From contig CM037792.1 of the NCBI GenBank assembly GCA_021229015.1, forward strand, positions 43,398,515 through 43,462,514: a stretch of DNA of 64,000 nt. The letters are read 5' to 3'. Under the pieces are notes generated by a model. It was given only the letters and a program-made list of their open reading frames with translations, made no database searches and was not told the origin of the DNA. This DNA is from Solen grandis. Taxonomy: Eukaryota > Mollusca > Bivalvia > Adapedonta > Solenidae. Positions 32,001 to 46,400 of this stretch are shown one piece after another; positions within the stretch are counted from its first letter, which is position 1, and the number at the start of each line of letters is the position of its first letter. A program made the translations under genes and the position numbers.

Positions 32001-35000
32001 AAAATTGCAAAATTAACAGTCTGCTGCTCTCTAACACTGATCAATATGAACCAATCTTTACCAAACTTGATCACGATGTGAACTGGCACAATTAGTTTGG
32101 TAACCAGCAAAAAGTCCTAGACACTCCAGTGTAATCGTCCTTGAATTCATAATATTTCAAGATGGCATATTTGTGATAACCAGCGCTCTAGTTCTTACTC
32201 AAATTGGCAAAAGCATAATCATAAAAACTATTTTAAAATGAATTTTTAGACATATTTGCTAAATTTCTTACTGAACAGTATTATTCCATTACAGTGTGAT
32301 TTATTATCATGTAAATGCCTATGCCACATTTTCCCACTCTTGGAACCCAAATCTTATCATATATCTTCACAAAGTGATAGCTCTAGTTTCTTTTGCATGA
32401 GGTATTTATTGTTTAAATTTATCCATTACCATGCTCAGTTTCTTAAATGGATTTGTCCTTTCATCATTTTGGACTGTACCATTAGTTGCTTATGGGGGGC
32501 TTGCTAAAAATTTATTGACTGAATAGCAAACCATCATCAGTCTGCACAGATGTGCAGGCTGATCTTGGTCTGCACTGTTAGTAAAGGCAGTCACAAGTTA
32601 AGGATGGTGAAATTCCAATCAATTATTTATACATTATATTCAACAAAAAAACTGACCTTTATCAAAATATTTATTAAAATCCAAATCACTCACATTATTA
32701 TACAATCCTGTGTGTTTGACTAAAACAGAAAGCACTGTTGAACCCCCCGGTCCTGTGAAAAGTGTCGATGACTTTGTCCCAGATGTTGGGGGACTAGATG
32801 ACAGCTTCCTAGACGACACTAAAGATGTGAAGGATATTGTGAAGACCAGGGAACCAAACAGTGATAGGTATCAAACTTATTTATGTATTCAGCTGGTTTT
32901 CATCCTTTCATCTCTAGCCTCTATATTTGAGTATAAGTATTTTTATACTGTTTTCATAGCAGTGACTGCAGAGTACCGGTTTACGCCAGGGTTCAACATT
33001 AACTTTTTTGAGAGCTGGACCAGTGGTCCAGTAACTTACAAAACCTACTAGACCTGACCTTAACTGAACAAGACCGAAGTGTAAAACACATATATGTCAT
33101 ACTTAGATCAATATACTTACTTCGGAATGCCTAACAAAGTTTTTTTTTTTTCATGTTTACCTTTAGAAATGAATAAAGGTCTACAAAGATAATACTAGAA
33201 TTACTCTTGTGTTACATGCTTTTCATTAACATTGCATGAACATCTTGATTGTACTTACATGGTAATGGTAATCCCCATAAATGTTCCGGATAATGTCTAT
33301 TGTTTAATGATTTTCAAGCAATTCCATTTAAAGCAAAACAATCTGTTTCTTGCCATCTATTCATACAGTTTCTTTGATTCCTCTTTACCTTTTACGTTCA
33401 TTACTGACATTGTCTTTTTTGTCGGATGAAAGGACTATTTGACATTTTTCGTATCGGCTGCACATTGTGGTAAAAACAAATCGTAAAAAGGTCTATTGTC
33501 GTTATACATGGGATCCCAGAATAATAAAAAGATTAGCGTTCATGCATTAACTTGCATCTCTAGCATATTTAAAATAAATTTTATTCATTATGATATGAAG
33601 ATTTCGTAAACATTATAAAATGAAAAGTTAGATAAAGAAATAATCATTCTTAGCTTAGTATTACGACATTGAACTTGGCAATGCATTGGGAAAATAGCCT
33701 CGTTCTGAAAACACTAACCAATGAGTGAACGTGTGTCAAGTTTGTTACTGAAAATGCAGCTAAATATAGCACACATGGGTTTTCCAAGAAAGTGTTACAA
33801 CAAGGGTCAATAGTTTGGCCATTACAGTTATTTATGTGCTTTTGAGGTGTCAATAGATAAAATGTGTGCGAACTTTGACCAATTTAGAACACGACCAGTC
33901 GGTCGTGTTAGCCTAGTACCTTGCTGGCCCGGACCATCAATCTGCTAGTGAATGTCGTTTGGTCGGGCCTTAATGTCGAACTCTGCCAAAAAATGTTGTT
34001 ATTTTACGATAAAAATTCAATTTGAATTAAAAAAAAAAAAGAGAGAAACGACATTAAAATCCAAAAATCTAATGTATATTTGAATGATTTTAACAATTTA
34101 CTATATATGTTAGACATGCTGCAATATACGATAGTGCAGGTGCCCACTTGCGATGCATCAACAGCCAACCAAAATGCCGTTCATAAATTAAGTTGGGAGA
34201 TGCTAAAAATGGGTTTTCCAAACTTGAATGAAAAAAACATCGGTAATCAATATAAGAATTAAATGTTAGGAGTTAAGAGATCGATTTTTTTATCATTTTT
34301 GTGTCGCCTGCATAGCATGGCAGACACATAGGGATCACTTTGTCCGTCGTCGTCGGCGTCGTCGTCGTCGTCGTCGTCGGTGTCGTCGGCGTCGTCAGCG
34401 TCACACTTTCTTGTCCGGAGCATAACTCGAAAAGTATTTGAGGTATCACCTTGAAACTTAAAACATGGATAGATCACATTGAGGTGGAGTGCAGTGCACA
34501 AGAATGATAACTCTGACTTTCGTATTTTCTGAGTTATTACCCTTTGTTGATTCTGAGATTTTATTTTTGTCCGGACCATAACTCAAAAAGTATTTGAGGT
34601 ATCACCTTGAAACTTAAAACATGGATAGATCACATTGAGGCAGAGTGCAGTGCACAAGAATGATAACCTGACTTTCTATTTTCTGAGTTATTCCCTTTGT
34701 TGATTTTAGTTTATTTTTGTCCAGGGCAAATTGTAAAGTATTTGAAGTGTTGCCTTAAACATTTATAGTAGATAGATCTCATTGGTCTGAGTGCAGTATA
34801 CAAGAATGATAACTCAATAATGATAATGATGACTACAAACTTGCAACATATATATAATTAACGTCATAAGTGCTTAATGACGTCATAATTTTTCTTACAG
34901 TTAATGTTTTGAATTCATAGTCATTCTGACACTCCTCTGATGAAGACTGTATAGTCGAAAGTGCTCGGGAAAATTATTACATATTGCACTGTTTGAATAT

Positions 35001-35034
35001 TTTTTCCCCCCCCCCCCCCCCCAAAAAAAAAAAA

Positions 35035-35071
<37 letters not shown>

Positions 35072-38000
35072 ATTTGGTGTTATTTTGTACCTCACAAAAT
35101 AGATTATGCTTTATCAATAATTTGTCAAAAGATCGATTTTCTAGTCAATTCTTTCATCAAACATGCTTAAATGCAGGCGACACAAGTGTTCCGAGGAACA
35201 CCCACATCTAGTTATTCTTACGCGAATGAAAAAATTGTAAATTAAGATAATAAGCTATTACTGGATCTTTTTTTAACTAGACCAGTTTGGCCAATTACTC
35301 GTGGGTTTTGTAAGACCGGACCCACAGTGTACTAGACAATGTCGTTCGGTCGTAGGTTACTGTCGAAGCCTGTACGCATTTTGCAGTTTTGCTATTCCCT
35401 TGCATTTTTGGTCTTCTTAAAAGTGGTTTTGTACTTTTGTGAATTTAGTGCAAAATAGTACAATTTTAAATGGTCCTATTGATATATCATTTTTAGTCAG
35501 CTGGTATTGTTTTTTTGTTTTGTTTTTTTTAATATAGAGTTTACTTATGTCCCAACACATCCAGTCTGATACAGTTTTTGACTGGATAATTTTATCAATG
35601 ATGAATTCATTAGTATCTTTTACGACAACAACAATGTTTAGCACGTAAACACATATCACCTGTGTGATTTTCATGCAGAAAATACTAAAGTGCTACAAGG
35701 ATTTGATTATAATTGCGAATACATTCATGTTCTTTTGCCTTTTATACCTCTCTTTCAACTTTGTTGTATGGTTGAAGGGGATGGATCAGTTCTTTTTTTT
35801 CTGGTGAAAGGGAAGAGCCCTTAATACTATATTTTAGGGAGAAATAGCATCTTATTCTTGAGGTCAGGTAAAGAAAAACTCTGGGGTAAATAGTAGTTTT
35901 GGCGAAAACTGCTTGAATTAAAAGAATCAGAGGGGAAAACACTCTGCTTGAATTAAAAGAATCAGAGGGAAAAACACCTATGGATGGCCACTGATCAGGA
36001 AAAAAAGCCCTGCGAGTACACCAAGATCAGCTTGTCCATCTGTCTGTCCATTTATAGACGCAATCTTCTTTGCATTTAATCTCTGAAATCACTTGCTATA
36101 ATTAGATGAAGTTTTATGGTAATGATTGGTACCCGTCCTTGTTTTTCAGCATTAATACTTTCATAGGTGTATGTTAACTTTGAGTCCATAGGTTGCTGAT
36201 TCAAACCTTAGTTTTAGCAGTATTCTTTTATGATTTTATAATGCCACATAGTACTGGTCCTACCAGGAAATGTGAAACAGTAATGTTGGTAATATTATTA
36301 ATGTAAGTAGATACAGTAATCTTGTATATGGTGCTTACAGTGAGGAGGAGGAAGGCAACCCAATGGTGGCTGGCTTTCAGGATGAAATCGACTCCGAAGA
36401 CGAAAACCCAGCTGGAAGCTCCGCCCCGTCTTCCAACCCCATGGTCACTCAGGACCTGGATCTCTCCAGCGATGATGACACCACGGCTCATGTCTCCACT
36501 GTGATGCAGGATAATGACTTCTCCCTGTCTGACAATGACGACAAAGATGATAGTTTTCAAACTAAAGCGTATGGTGGTAAAAAAAAAGATGACGAAAATG
36601 TTGGTGGTAATGCAAATTTTAATGCCACAAAAGTGAAACCAAAGTCGGATTCTTTTTCGTCCGGTAGTGAAAAGGAGTTGACTTCAAGTAACATAAATAG
36701 TGTGGTGACAAGTTCAGGGGTGGGGCAAAGTGTAGGGTCGCTGTCCTCAAACACAGGAAGTGATGGGGAGGTCGGAAAGTTTGATAGAAACAGTGATAAC
36801 AATTCTAGTGGAAGGTTTAGCAATTCGTTGGCACCTGCTAGTCGGAAAATGTCATCTGATTCTAGCAGGTCGGGGAACGTGAAGAAGGCAGTCTCAGACG
36901 ATGATTCAGATGGGGACGATGATGGACCAAGTGTGAGTGTCCTTCAGGATACTGATGTTAATCCTGATGATTTCGGGGGAGCAGATGTCTTTAATGATTG
37001 GCTGAATAAACAAGAGGTTGGTATTACGTATTGTGATCCTCATTTCGGAGCAGAAAGTTGTGAACGTTAATGAATTTTGGGCGGATTGTCTGCATTTATT
37101 TTTGGTTTTTCATTATTATTAACATCACGGGGACTTGGCACGTTCTACTCTGTCTAAAGAAAGTCTTCAGTCTTATGTATATACAGAACAACAGGATATT
37201 TTGACTGACTACCATAAATATATTTTACTACAAATTTCTTAGACAGTTTACTTAAAATGAGCCACAGGATTTTTCAGACAGATCACTGTCAAATTAAAAA
37301 GGATTTTTAGGCAGATTGCTATGTATGTACAAAGCCTCTTTAGCTGACAATGAATAGAACAGGAGGCAAGGAATAATCTTATATTGCTTTCAAATTGATA
37401 GCAAAAATGGCCTGAAGATTCACCACTGGCCAGTCCGGGAATTGTTTTGTAATTGGTGTACACAATTTTTTAATGAGTGTACACACAGCACAGGTGAGCT
37501 TCAAACATGAGAAATATGTGAAATTGATGTTATATTTAATATTGTTTCAAAGAGTTGGTCAGGAATTACACACGTCCTTGAGTTGTTACACTTCAATTTG
37601 TTAACAATCTAGCATTCATATTTTTAGACCAGTCTTAATAAAACTCAAAAATATAGTATACATTTTAAAGGAGAGAATTTCTCATTGCAGGCAGAGGCAG
37701 CAACGGTCAAGTCCACCCCAGCCAGTGGGGAAGGTGATAAAAGTGAGAGTAAGAAAAAAAGTAGGTCACAGTCATTTATCTGATTTAGCTGTTTTTCTCC
37801 TCTGGTTTTCCTCTCTATTTTCTCTCTTCTTATTCTGTTATCAATCTTCCTATGTTTAACTTATACAGACAGGGCTGTTTTTAGATAAACGTCTCAAATG
37901 AAGATAATCTTCAACTGAAACATGTCAATTTTTTTATCACCCAAATACAGGTGGTATGTGGTGTCATTTTAAACAGTCATAAGAAGCATATTTTGCCTAA

Positions 38001-41000
38001 GTTCTCAGTTCAGAAGAGAAAACTGCTGTAAGTTTTTTTTTCTTCATCAATTTTGATGGGATATACTGCATACAAAGCAGAAAATTGTGCCCTACACACA
38101 GGTCAAAATGATTCTTCTGTCAGATGAACACTGTTTTCTAACATTCAGAAAAACATTATTATGGTGTGCTTTTCTTAATAACAATAGCCGCAATAGCTCA
38201 GTGGTAGAGTGTCTGCTTTGATTTCGGTAGGTCTGGGGTTCAAATCTCGGGGGTGGGGGTGGGGGGGGGGACTTTCCTCCTGTAACAACATCAAACTAAA
38301 GAGGTATTAAATTGGTACCAGATGCATCCTTGCCAGGCACTTGCCAAAATGGGGTTGCTATGGGAACTCAGAGTACTCAGTACTGGATCTGTCATCTACC
38401 CAGGAACTTGTCTCCCATGTGTCGGTGCTATACATCAGGCATGAAAGAGAACCAAGGGGTCTATTCACAAAATGAGCTAGGGTATTGCACCCAGACTCCC
38501 TTGTATCAAACCACTGTTTTGTCCGATGCTGTCACTTCAGCAAAAAACAGGACCTCACTCGTGGGTTTTCTTTGACCACAAGGTCTAGAAAAACATAGCC
38601 ATAATAATTAGAAAATGATTGCTAGCCATTACAATAAATGAGAAGAAGAACAAATGCTCACAAACTCAGAGGGTTTTCTTAGAATATTTGAGAATCCTGA
38701 ACACCTGACAAAAGAATCATTATGGCCTGTGTGTCAAGCACAGTTTTCTGCTTTGCATGCGCTATATCTCATCAGAATTGAATAAGAAATTAATACAGCA
38801 CTTTTCATGCCCAAATTGAAGCAAAATATTGTTGGGATGGTTACACTGAAAAAGAAAAAATATAAACAAATTAGAGACCATTTTGTTAGAGCATGCTAAT
38901 GATTATTAGTTTTCAAAATTTCTTATCTCTAGGTCAATGAATCATGGTGGTCTAGGCCTCATTAATGGGATGTTTTGTGAACTGCAGTGCAGACCATCTT
39001 ATATTTTACTCAAAAATGCAAAATATTAAAGTTTGTTTCTAAACAGTATTCAATATTTAAAGTAATACCTGTGTACATGATATTGTTTCTTTTTTTTTTT
39101 TTGTGAGACCATGGTTAAATATCTATCTTTGGAGTGGACTTTCTTCACAAGTTCAGTCTCTGATAATGACTTGTAAAGTTTTGAAAATGGTTTTATTCTG
39201 GCCTTGCTTCAACATACTACTTTAGTACTAAGAAACATGCATCTCCTAGTAAAAATACCTACCATAATGTTTTATTCCTGAACAATGAATGTTTATAACT
39301 ATTTATCTCATTTTGGTTATTTACATAAATATTTTGTAATACAAGGATGGTGGAATGTGCTGCTATCTTATTTAAGATTTTAAGTGTTATAGTTGATGGA
39401 ATAGGAACCAAGCTACATAGGTTTTTTGCTCACTTTCTGATGAAGGAGTTTTACTGAAGTCCCATCACATTGCTTAACCCTTTCCCTCATATAGACTCAT
39501 TTTGACGCACTCAGTAGGTACCACATAAAGCCTGTTCTGCAGAAAGCCAAACTCAAACCTTACCAAATTTAATTGTAAAATCCTCATTACCAGACCATTG
39601 AGGAGCAGCAAATGGCATAAAACCTGATCAGCCTGCGAGTTACTCGCAGGCTGATCTGGTTTTATGCTGTTCGCATAGGTCTTTTCATGGTATCCTCTAT
39701 GAAGGGAAAGGGTTAACACTTACCTCATAAGAATGTGTTTTGACGCTGTGACAGTCAGTAAAGACCCATATCAGACAGTTCATTCTAGGAGATGTCTGTT
39801 TGGGGTTTCTTCTGCTTGCTTTATTTTAGCTCAGATTCTACAATGTCTGCATGGCAAAGAAAAATGCACTGTTTCAAATACCATTTGAAATTTAATGAAT
39901 TAGTATTCATGTATTCATAATATCATAAATTTATACATAAATATTCATAAGATAAAGAGTGTAATATTGATTTCTGACTATACTTTAAGTTTTGGCAGGG
40001 GCATTCATTCTTTTTGTGATATTTCTAGCATAGTGTAGAATTACCTAAGCCTTTTTGTAAGACATGACATAAGGTTTTGGAAGTCTTCTCGTTGGATTTT
40101 ATTTTATAAATTTGCTCAATCTTTCAGTGGCTGAGGAAGGTAAAAAACACAACACCCTATATCTTACCTGTTCTTAGAAAATACGCATTTTAGACAGTTT
40201 GAGACGTTGTGCTATACACAATCAAATGTATATTCCTGTGGCACTTTAGATATATTAAAGGTTCTAACAGGATATTTTTCATACATTTCACATTTGAATT
40301 TTAAGCACAAGTACTCATTTTGAATTATACACATTATTCACTAAGACGTCTTTTACTTATTTCACAGGGAGATTACAGAAGCTTATGTAGAAAACGTATT
40401 TAGTACATACAATACAGCTTCATTATAATGAGAAGTTTGGTTTTAGTTCAAGCATTATTGACTGTATTAGATGTGAGAATGCACCTTTTCAGATTTTAGC
40501 AGTGAAAAATTAAACCCTCCTTTCCTATTCATGGCTAGTTAAAAGTCACAAACAGCATCAACAAAATCATGCATTCTTTGGTGTAAACCAGGGGCAAGTT
40601 GCTTACACAAGTAGTTTCATTGAGTTCTGACATACTTATATGGCTGACAAGGTTTTGGATTTAAAATGTTTTGTTTGTCATTTCTGTTTGGATTTATAAG
40701 ATAAGTGTTCATATGGCAGTTAAATGCATTGATTATTTGCTAAATTTTGCAAACTTATATTAGTTTCAAATTGAAGATAAATATTGTCTAGTTAAAAAAA
40801 CTTCTGAGTAAAATCAGTACATAGAAAACGAGAATATATGACGTCGAAACACTTTGAGCAACTCGCGTTGGGATTGTAAGTCCATTAGAATACACCTGTA
40901 AATACTGGAAAAATTTGTTGGTTCATCACTGTTTAATTTTATTCGTTTTGAATTCCAACATGATCATATATATACTATATAAGCATAGAAGGCTTCTGGC

Positions 41001-43450
41001 ATGTGTTATTTTCTGATAACACACAGTTAAAAAATGACTTGACATTATATGAGTTTTAAAGTAAAGCATAATAAAATAAATTGACACATTTAATTGACAC
41101 TTTTGAAATATCATAGCCTATAGTAAATGTGTTAGAAAAGAAAGAGATATTTTTGTGCTATATCGCAGAATAATGCATTATGTTACATTCAGATGCTTTG
41201 TAATTAGTCTCTCAGAGCTACGGCCTTTGTAATTAGATAACTTCACTTAACACTGTGCATTACTCTGCAATATATCACTCAAAGTGAACATTAAAATGTT
41301 CTTGATAAACACTACTACCTTTAGATTCATTGAATATTTAAACTTATGTTTAGTTTATAAACCACAGGTACATGTATCTGCTCTTGTGTTGACAATATGA
41401 ACATGTTAAAAATAGAGCATGCATTGTCTAAGTTCTTTTAACCCTTTCCCTCATATAGACTCATTTTGACGCACTCAATAGGTACCAAATAAAGCCTGAT
41501 CTGCAGAAAACCACAGTTAAACCATACCAAATTTAATTACAAAATCCTCATTTCCAGACACTGAGGAGGCAGCGAAACAGCATAAAACCTGATCAGCCTG
41601 CGAGTTACTCGCAGGCTGATCTGGTTTTATGCTGTTCGCATAGGTCTTTTCATGGTTTCCTCTATGAGGGAAAGGGTTAAAAAAACTTTTCATTTTAAAC
41701 AATTAGGCTTGAAATTGAATTAGAATATAAATTGGTTCTGCAAAATCATAGATGATGATAACTGGTTCTTGTATGGTCAGTTACTAATACATCTACATGT
41801 ATATGAAATAAACAGTCTCAGGTTGTAATATATTTGAGTTTAAATTGGCAGCCAGATTTAAGAAATAGTTTTCATTTAAAATTTGACGAAATACATCAGA
41901 TTGTTTAATTATACATTATGTAACTTATTGAGTGACTTGTAGAGGAATGTGATCCTCAAAGATATATTTCCAATTCATCAATGTCATTATCAATTATGAC
42001 CAAGTTGTTAGAGCACCCGCCCAACAACTGGAAGGTTGTGGGTACGATCCCTGGCCAAGGCACCAGAAGATCATTGAAATTAAACTGGTGTATCTTCTCT
42101 GTGCTTGGTGCTCAGTATATAAGACTAGTTTCAATACTTGTTGGCCCAGTATCCGTATAATGTGATTGGGTATGGTTTCATGCCGCATGTCTACAACATA
42201 ATTTCATGTTTAGGCAGCACTAAATATGTCTCCTTTAGACAAAAGTTATAAAATGACTGAAATAATGTCAGTGGGACATTAAACCTTAGCCTTGTTTTGC
42301 ATAATTTAAAAAAAATCATGACAAATGAGTCTGAACAAGTGCCTTTGAACATTGACATTACAAAGTCATTTTATACACCATGCTCTAAATCATTATTTTA
42401 TGTAAGTGTTCAATTTCATGGATTCCAATAGATGATACATGTATCCATGCATATTTATAAATTATTTATGGAGGTTTCTCAGTGAAATGAATCGGCAAAT
42501 ATTTATACAAACGAAAATGCTTTTACCAATGGTTCATTGATATTCAGTGCCCTCAAAGGGAATGTTTTAACAGAACATGTATCAATATACCTTATCTTTG
42601 GGTTTGGATACTTAATAAACAAGAGACATGTACGTTTTAACATTGCACTCCTATACCATAAATTCGACATGTAAAAAGACCTTACTTAAGTGCACATGGT
42701 GGAATTTCACAGTAGTTACTGCACAGCCTGTACCTTGCACTCTGATATTTCAAGATTGGTGTAATTGCTTAAGCTCCAGATTAGTAAAGTAAAAAAAAAA
42801 AAAGTTCCGTTTCTGGTCTCTCGACCGACCCTCTTTTTTCACAGCCGACCCTAAAGTTGTTGTTTTTTTTCCACATTTTAGCCTCTAAAAAATCTTTCCT
42901 TTACTTTAGTTTACTTTTTCCCGTCATTCTGAGGGAAGAAAAACAAAACATTTCTACCTACCTAGCCTTTTTTTTCTGGCTGGAGACCAGAAATGGAACT
43001 ATTTCTTTTTTGCCTAACCAGAGTGTCCTTGGCTTGCTACCAGCTGTGACACTTGCAAATTGAAAAAAAAAAATTCTTTTGGGTCTGGTGGCTTAGTTGT
43101 TGAAATGTTTTTCTTGTTATGAAAAGGTTGTGGGTTCAATGCCAGACAGAGACATACTAGAGCCATTAAAAATGCTAGTGCTAGTGCTTACCACTCTGTA
43201 TTCAAGGGTAGCTCTAGGACTGGTTGGCCCAGTACCAGGATAATGGGACTGGGTTTGCTTTATGACTCCTGTGGTCATGCAGCTCTCAAATGACTGTAAT
43301 ACTGTTGGTTGGAATTAAACCAAAGCAAACAAACAAAGGAATCAATTTTTTTTCACCTGAAATAAAGATGGATAAGCTGTCTGTTCCTCGCAGAAATGAT
43401 GGTTTGTATAGGAAAACAGGCTTAAGAGTAACTAACCATCGTTAAAGGAT

Positions 43451-43483
<33 letters not shown>

Positions 43484-46400
43484 GTACAGTCAAATCTGGT
43501 TGAGCAGCTAATCTAGGGAATGAAAAAAAGACTGCTCTCTGCATGTAGTTGTATAGTGGAGGTCATATTGATTACAATTATGTCTTATAACTAAATAACC
43601 AGCTGTTTAACTCATGTGGGCTACTTGAGGTCACAGGTTTGAATCCCATGACTGAATTCTTTTTTTAGCTCACATGAGCACAACGTGCTCAAGGTGAGCT
43701 TTTCTGATCGCCTTTTGTCCGGCGTCCGTCGTCCGTGCGTGCGTGCGTCCGTGCGTGCGTGCGTCCGGCGTCAACAATTGCTTCAAACAACATCTCCTCC
43801 TAAACGGCTTGGCCAATTTGAAAAATATTTTGCAGGAATGTTCCTTGGATGAAGCTCTACTAAAGTTGTATAAATGGTTCTGGTCCATCGCATAATTAGG
43901 TCACAGGAGCTAAAAATAGATTTTAAAAATGAAAATTTAAAAAATCTTCTTCTCTGAAACCACAAGGCCTAGCCTTTTGATTTTTGGTATGTAGCATCAT
44001 CTTATGACTGTCTACCAGGATTGTACAAATTATGACCCTGGGGTCAAAATTGGCCCCGCCCCAGGGGTCACTTGATTTCACATAGGCTAATATAGGAAAA
44101 ACTTGAAAAAATCTTCTTCTCCGAAACCACAAGGCCTAGCCTTTTGATTTTTGGTATGTAGCATCATCTTATGGGCCACTACCAAGATTGTACAAATCAT
44201 AGCCCTATGGTGATAAATGACCCCGCACCAGGGGTCACTTGTTTTACATAGAGTTATATAGAAAAATCTTAAAAAATCTTCTTCTATGAATTCATAAGGC
44301 CTAGAGCTTAGATATTTGGTATGTAGCATCATCTTATGGGCCACTACCAAGATTGTACAAATAATAGCCCTATGGTGATAAATGACCCCGCACCAGGGGT
44401 CACTTGTTTTACATAGAGTTATATAGGAAAATCTTAAAAAATCTTCTTCCATGAATGCATAAGGCCTAGAGCTTAGATATTTGGTATGAAGCATCATCTT
44501 ATGGGCCACTACCAAGATTGTACAAATCATAGCCCTATGGTGATAAATGACCCCGCACCAGGGGTCACTTGTTTTACATAGAGTTATATAGGAAAATCTT
44601 AAAAAATCTTTTTGAATGCTAAGGCCTAGAGCTAGATATTTGGTATGAGCATCATCTTATGGGCCACTACCAAGATTGTACAAATCTGCCTATGGTGATA
44701 AATGACCCCGCACCAGGGGTCACTTGTTTTACACAGAGTTATATAGGAAAATCTTAAAAAATCTTCTTCCATGAATGCATAAGGCCTAGAGCTTAGATAT
44801 TTGGTATGTAGCATCATCTTATGGGCCACTACCAAGATCGTACAAATCATAGCCCTATGGTGATAAATGACCCCGCACCAGGGGTCACTTGTTTTACACA
44901 GAGTTATATAGGAAAATCTTAAAAAATCTTCTTCTATGAATCCATAAGGCCTAGAGCTTAGATATTTAGTATGTAGCATCATCTTATGGGCCACTACCAA
45001 GATTGTACAAATCATAGCCCTATGGTGATAAATGACCCCACACCAGGGGTCACTTGTTTTACATAGAGTTAAATAGGAAAATCTTAAAAAATCTTCTTCT
45101 ATGAATCAATAAGGCCTAGAGCTAAGATTTTTGGTATGTAGTAGCATCTAATGGTTCATTACAAAGATTTTCAAAGTCTTGGCCCTACGGTGATAAATGA
45201 CCCTGCGCCCAAGTCTTCTCTGAAACCATATGGCCCATTGCTTAGATATTTGGTGTGTAGTATTGTCAGGGGTAAAATGTTTTAGATTAAGTTATATCAG
45301 AATCCTTGTCTGTTTAAAAACCTTGACATCAGTTGAAGCAATGGTACTCAGGTGAGCGATTCAGGGCCATCATGGCCCTCTTGTTTTATAATAATACTTA
45401 TTTTATATTATATTACATGTTTAGCTCACCAGAGCATAACATGCTGAGGGTGAGCTATTGGGATCACCCTTCATCCGTCGCCTTTTGTTGTGCGGCCTCA
45501 ACAGTTTTCTTTAAAGATATCTCCTCTGAAACTGCTTGGTAGAAATTAATGAAACTTGGCATGAATGGCCCTGCAAAAAAGTTGCTAAAATAAACTTGAT
45601 CCTTACAGAACTCTTATTGCAACCATCAGAATTTTATTTAAGAAATTTCAAAAATCTTCTTCTGTGAAACCAATTTCCAGAATTTGTTTCATATGGCACA
45701 AATGGTCACCCCATGACTGTGTCTACCATAATTGCTAAAATAAAGTTGATCCCTTGAAAAATGAGGTCAGGGGTCAGCTAGTTTCCTTATATACTGTAAA
45801 TGAAAAATTTCAAAATTCTACTTCTGTGAAACCAATGGTCAAAACTGTATTGCATGTGGCACAAATTGTCACCTAATGACTGTCTACCGTAATTGCTAAA
45901 ATAAAGTTTATCCCTTGAAAAGTGAGGGGTTCTGCTAGTTTCCTTATAATTATAATGTTTTTAGAAAATTTTTGAAAAATCTTCTTCTGTGAAACCAATG
46001 ATCAGGATTTAATTTCATTTGGCACAATCGGTCACCTCACCTTTGTCTACAATTTTTCCTTAAATAAAGTTGATCCCTAAAAGAAAAGGACCCTAGGGGG
46101 CAGCTAGGTCAGCTAGTTTCCTTATATAATCTTTAAAGAAAATTTCATTTTTTTCTTCAGTGAAACCAATGGTCATAACTTCATTTTGCACAAATGCTTA
46201 TCTCATGATGGTCTACCATAATTGTTTAAATTGAGTTGATCCTGTGAAACCATTGGTTAAAATTAAATTTCTTTTGGCATGTATGGTCACCTCATGACTG
46301 TCTTCTATAATTGCTAAAATAAAGTTGATCCCTTAAAAAATGAGTCATATAGGGGGTCATCTAGTTTTCTTATATACTCTATAATTATAGAAAATTTAAA

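Noticed and set aside
36322..36504. Overlapping plus-strand frame in RABL6 exon 11
   Set aside because: It is an out-of-phase shadow of the conserved exon 11 frame.
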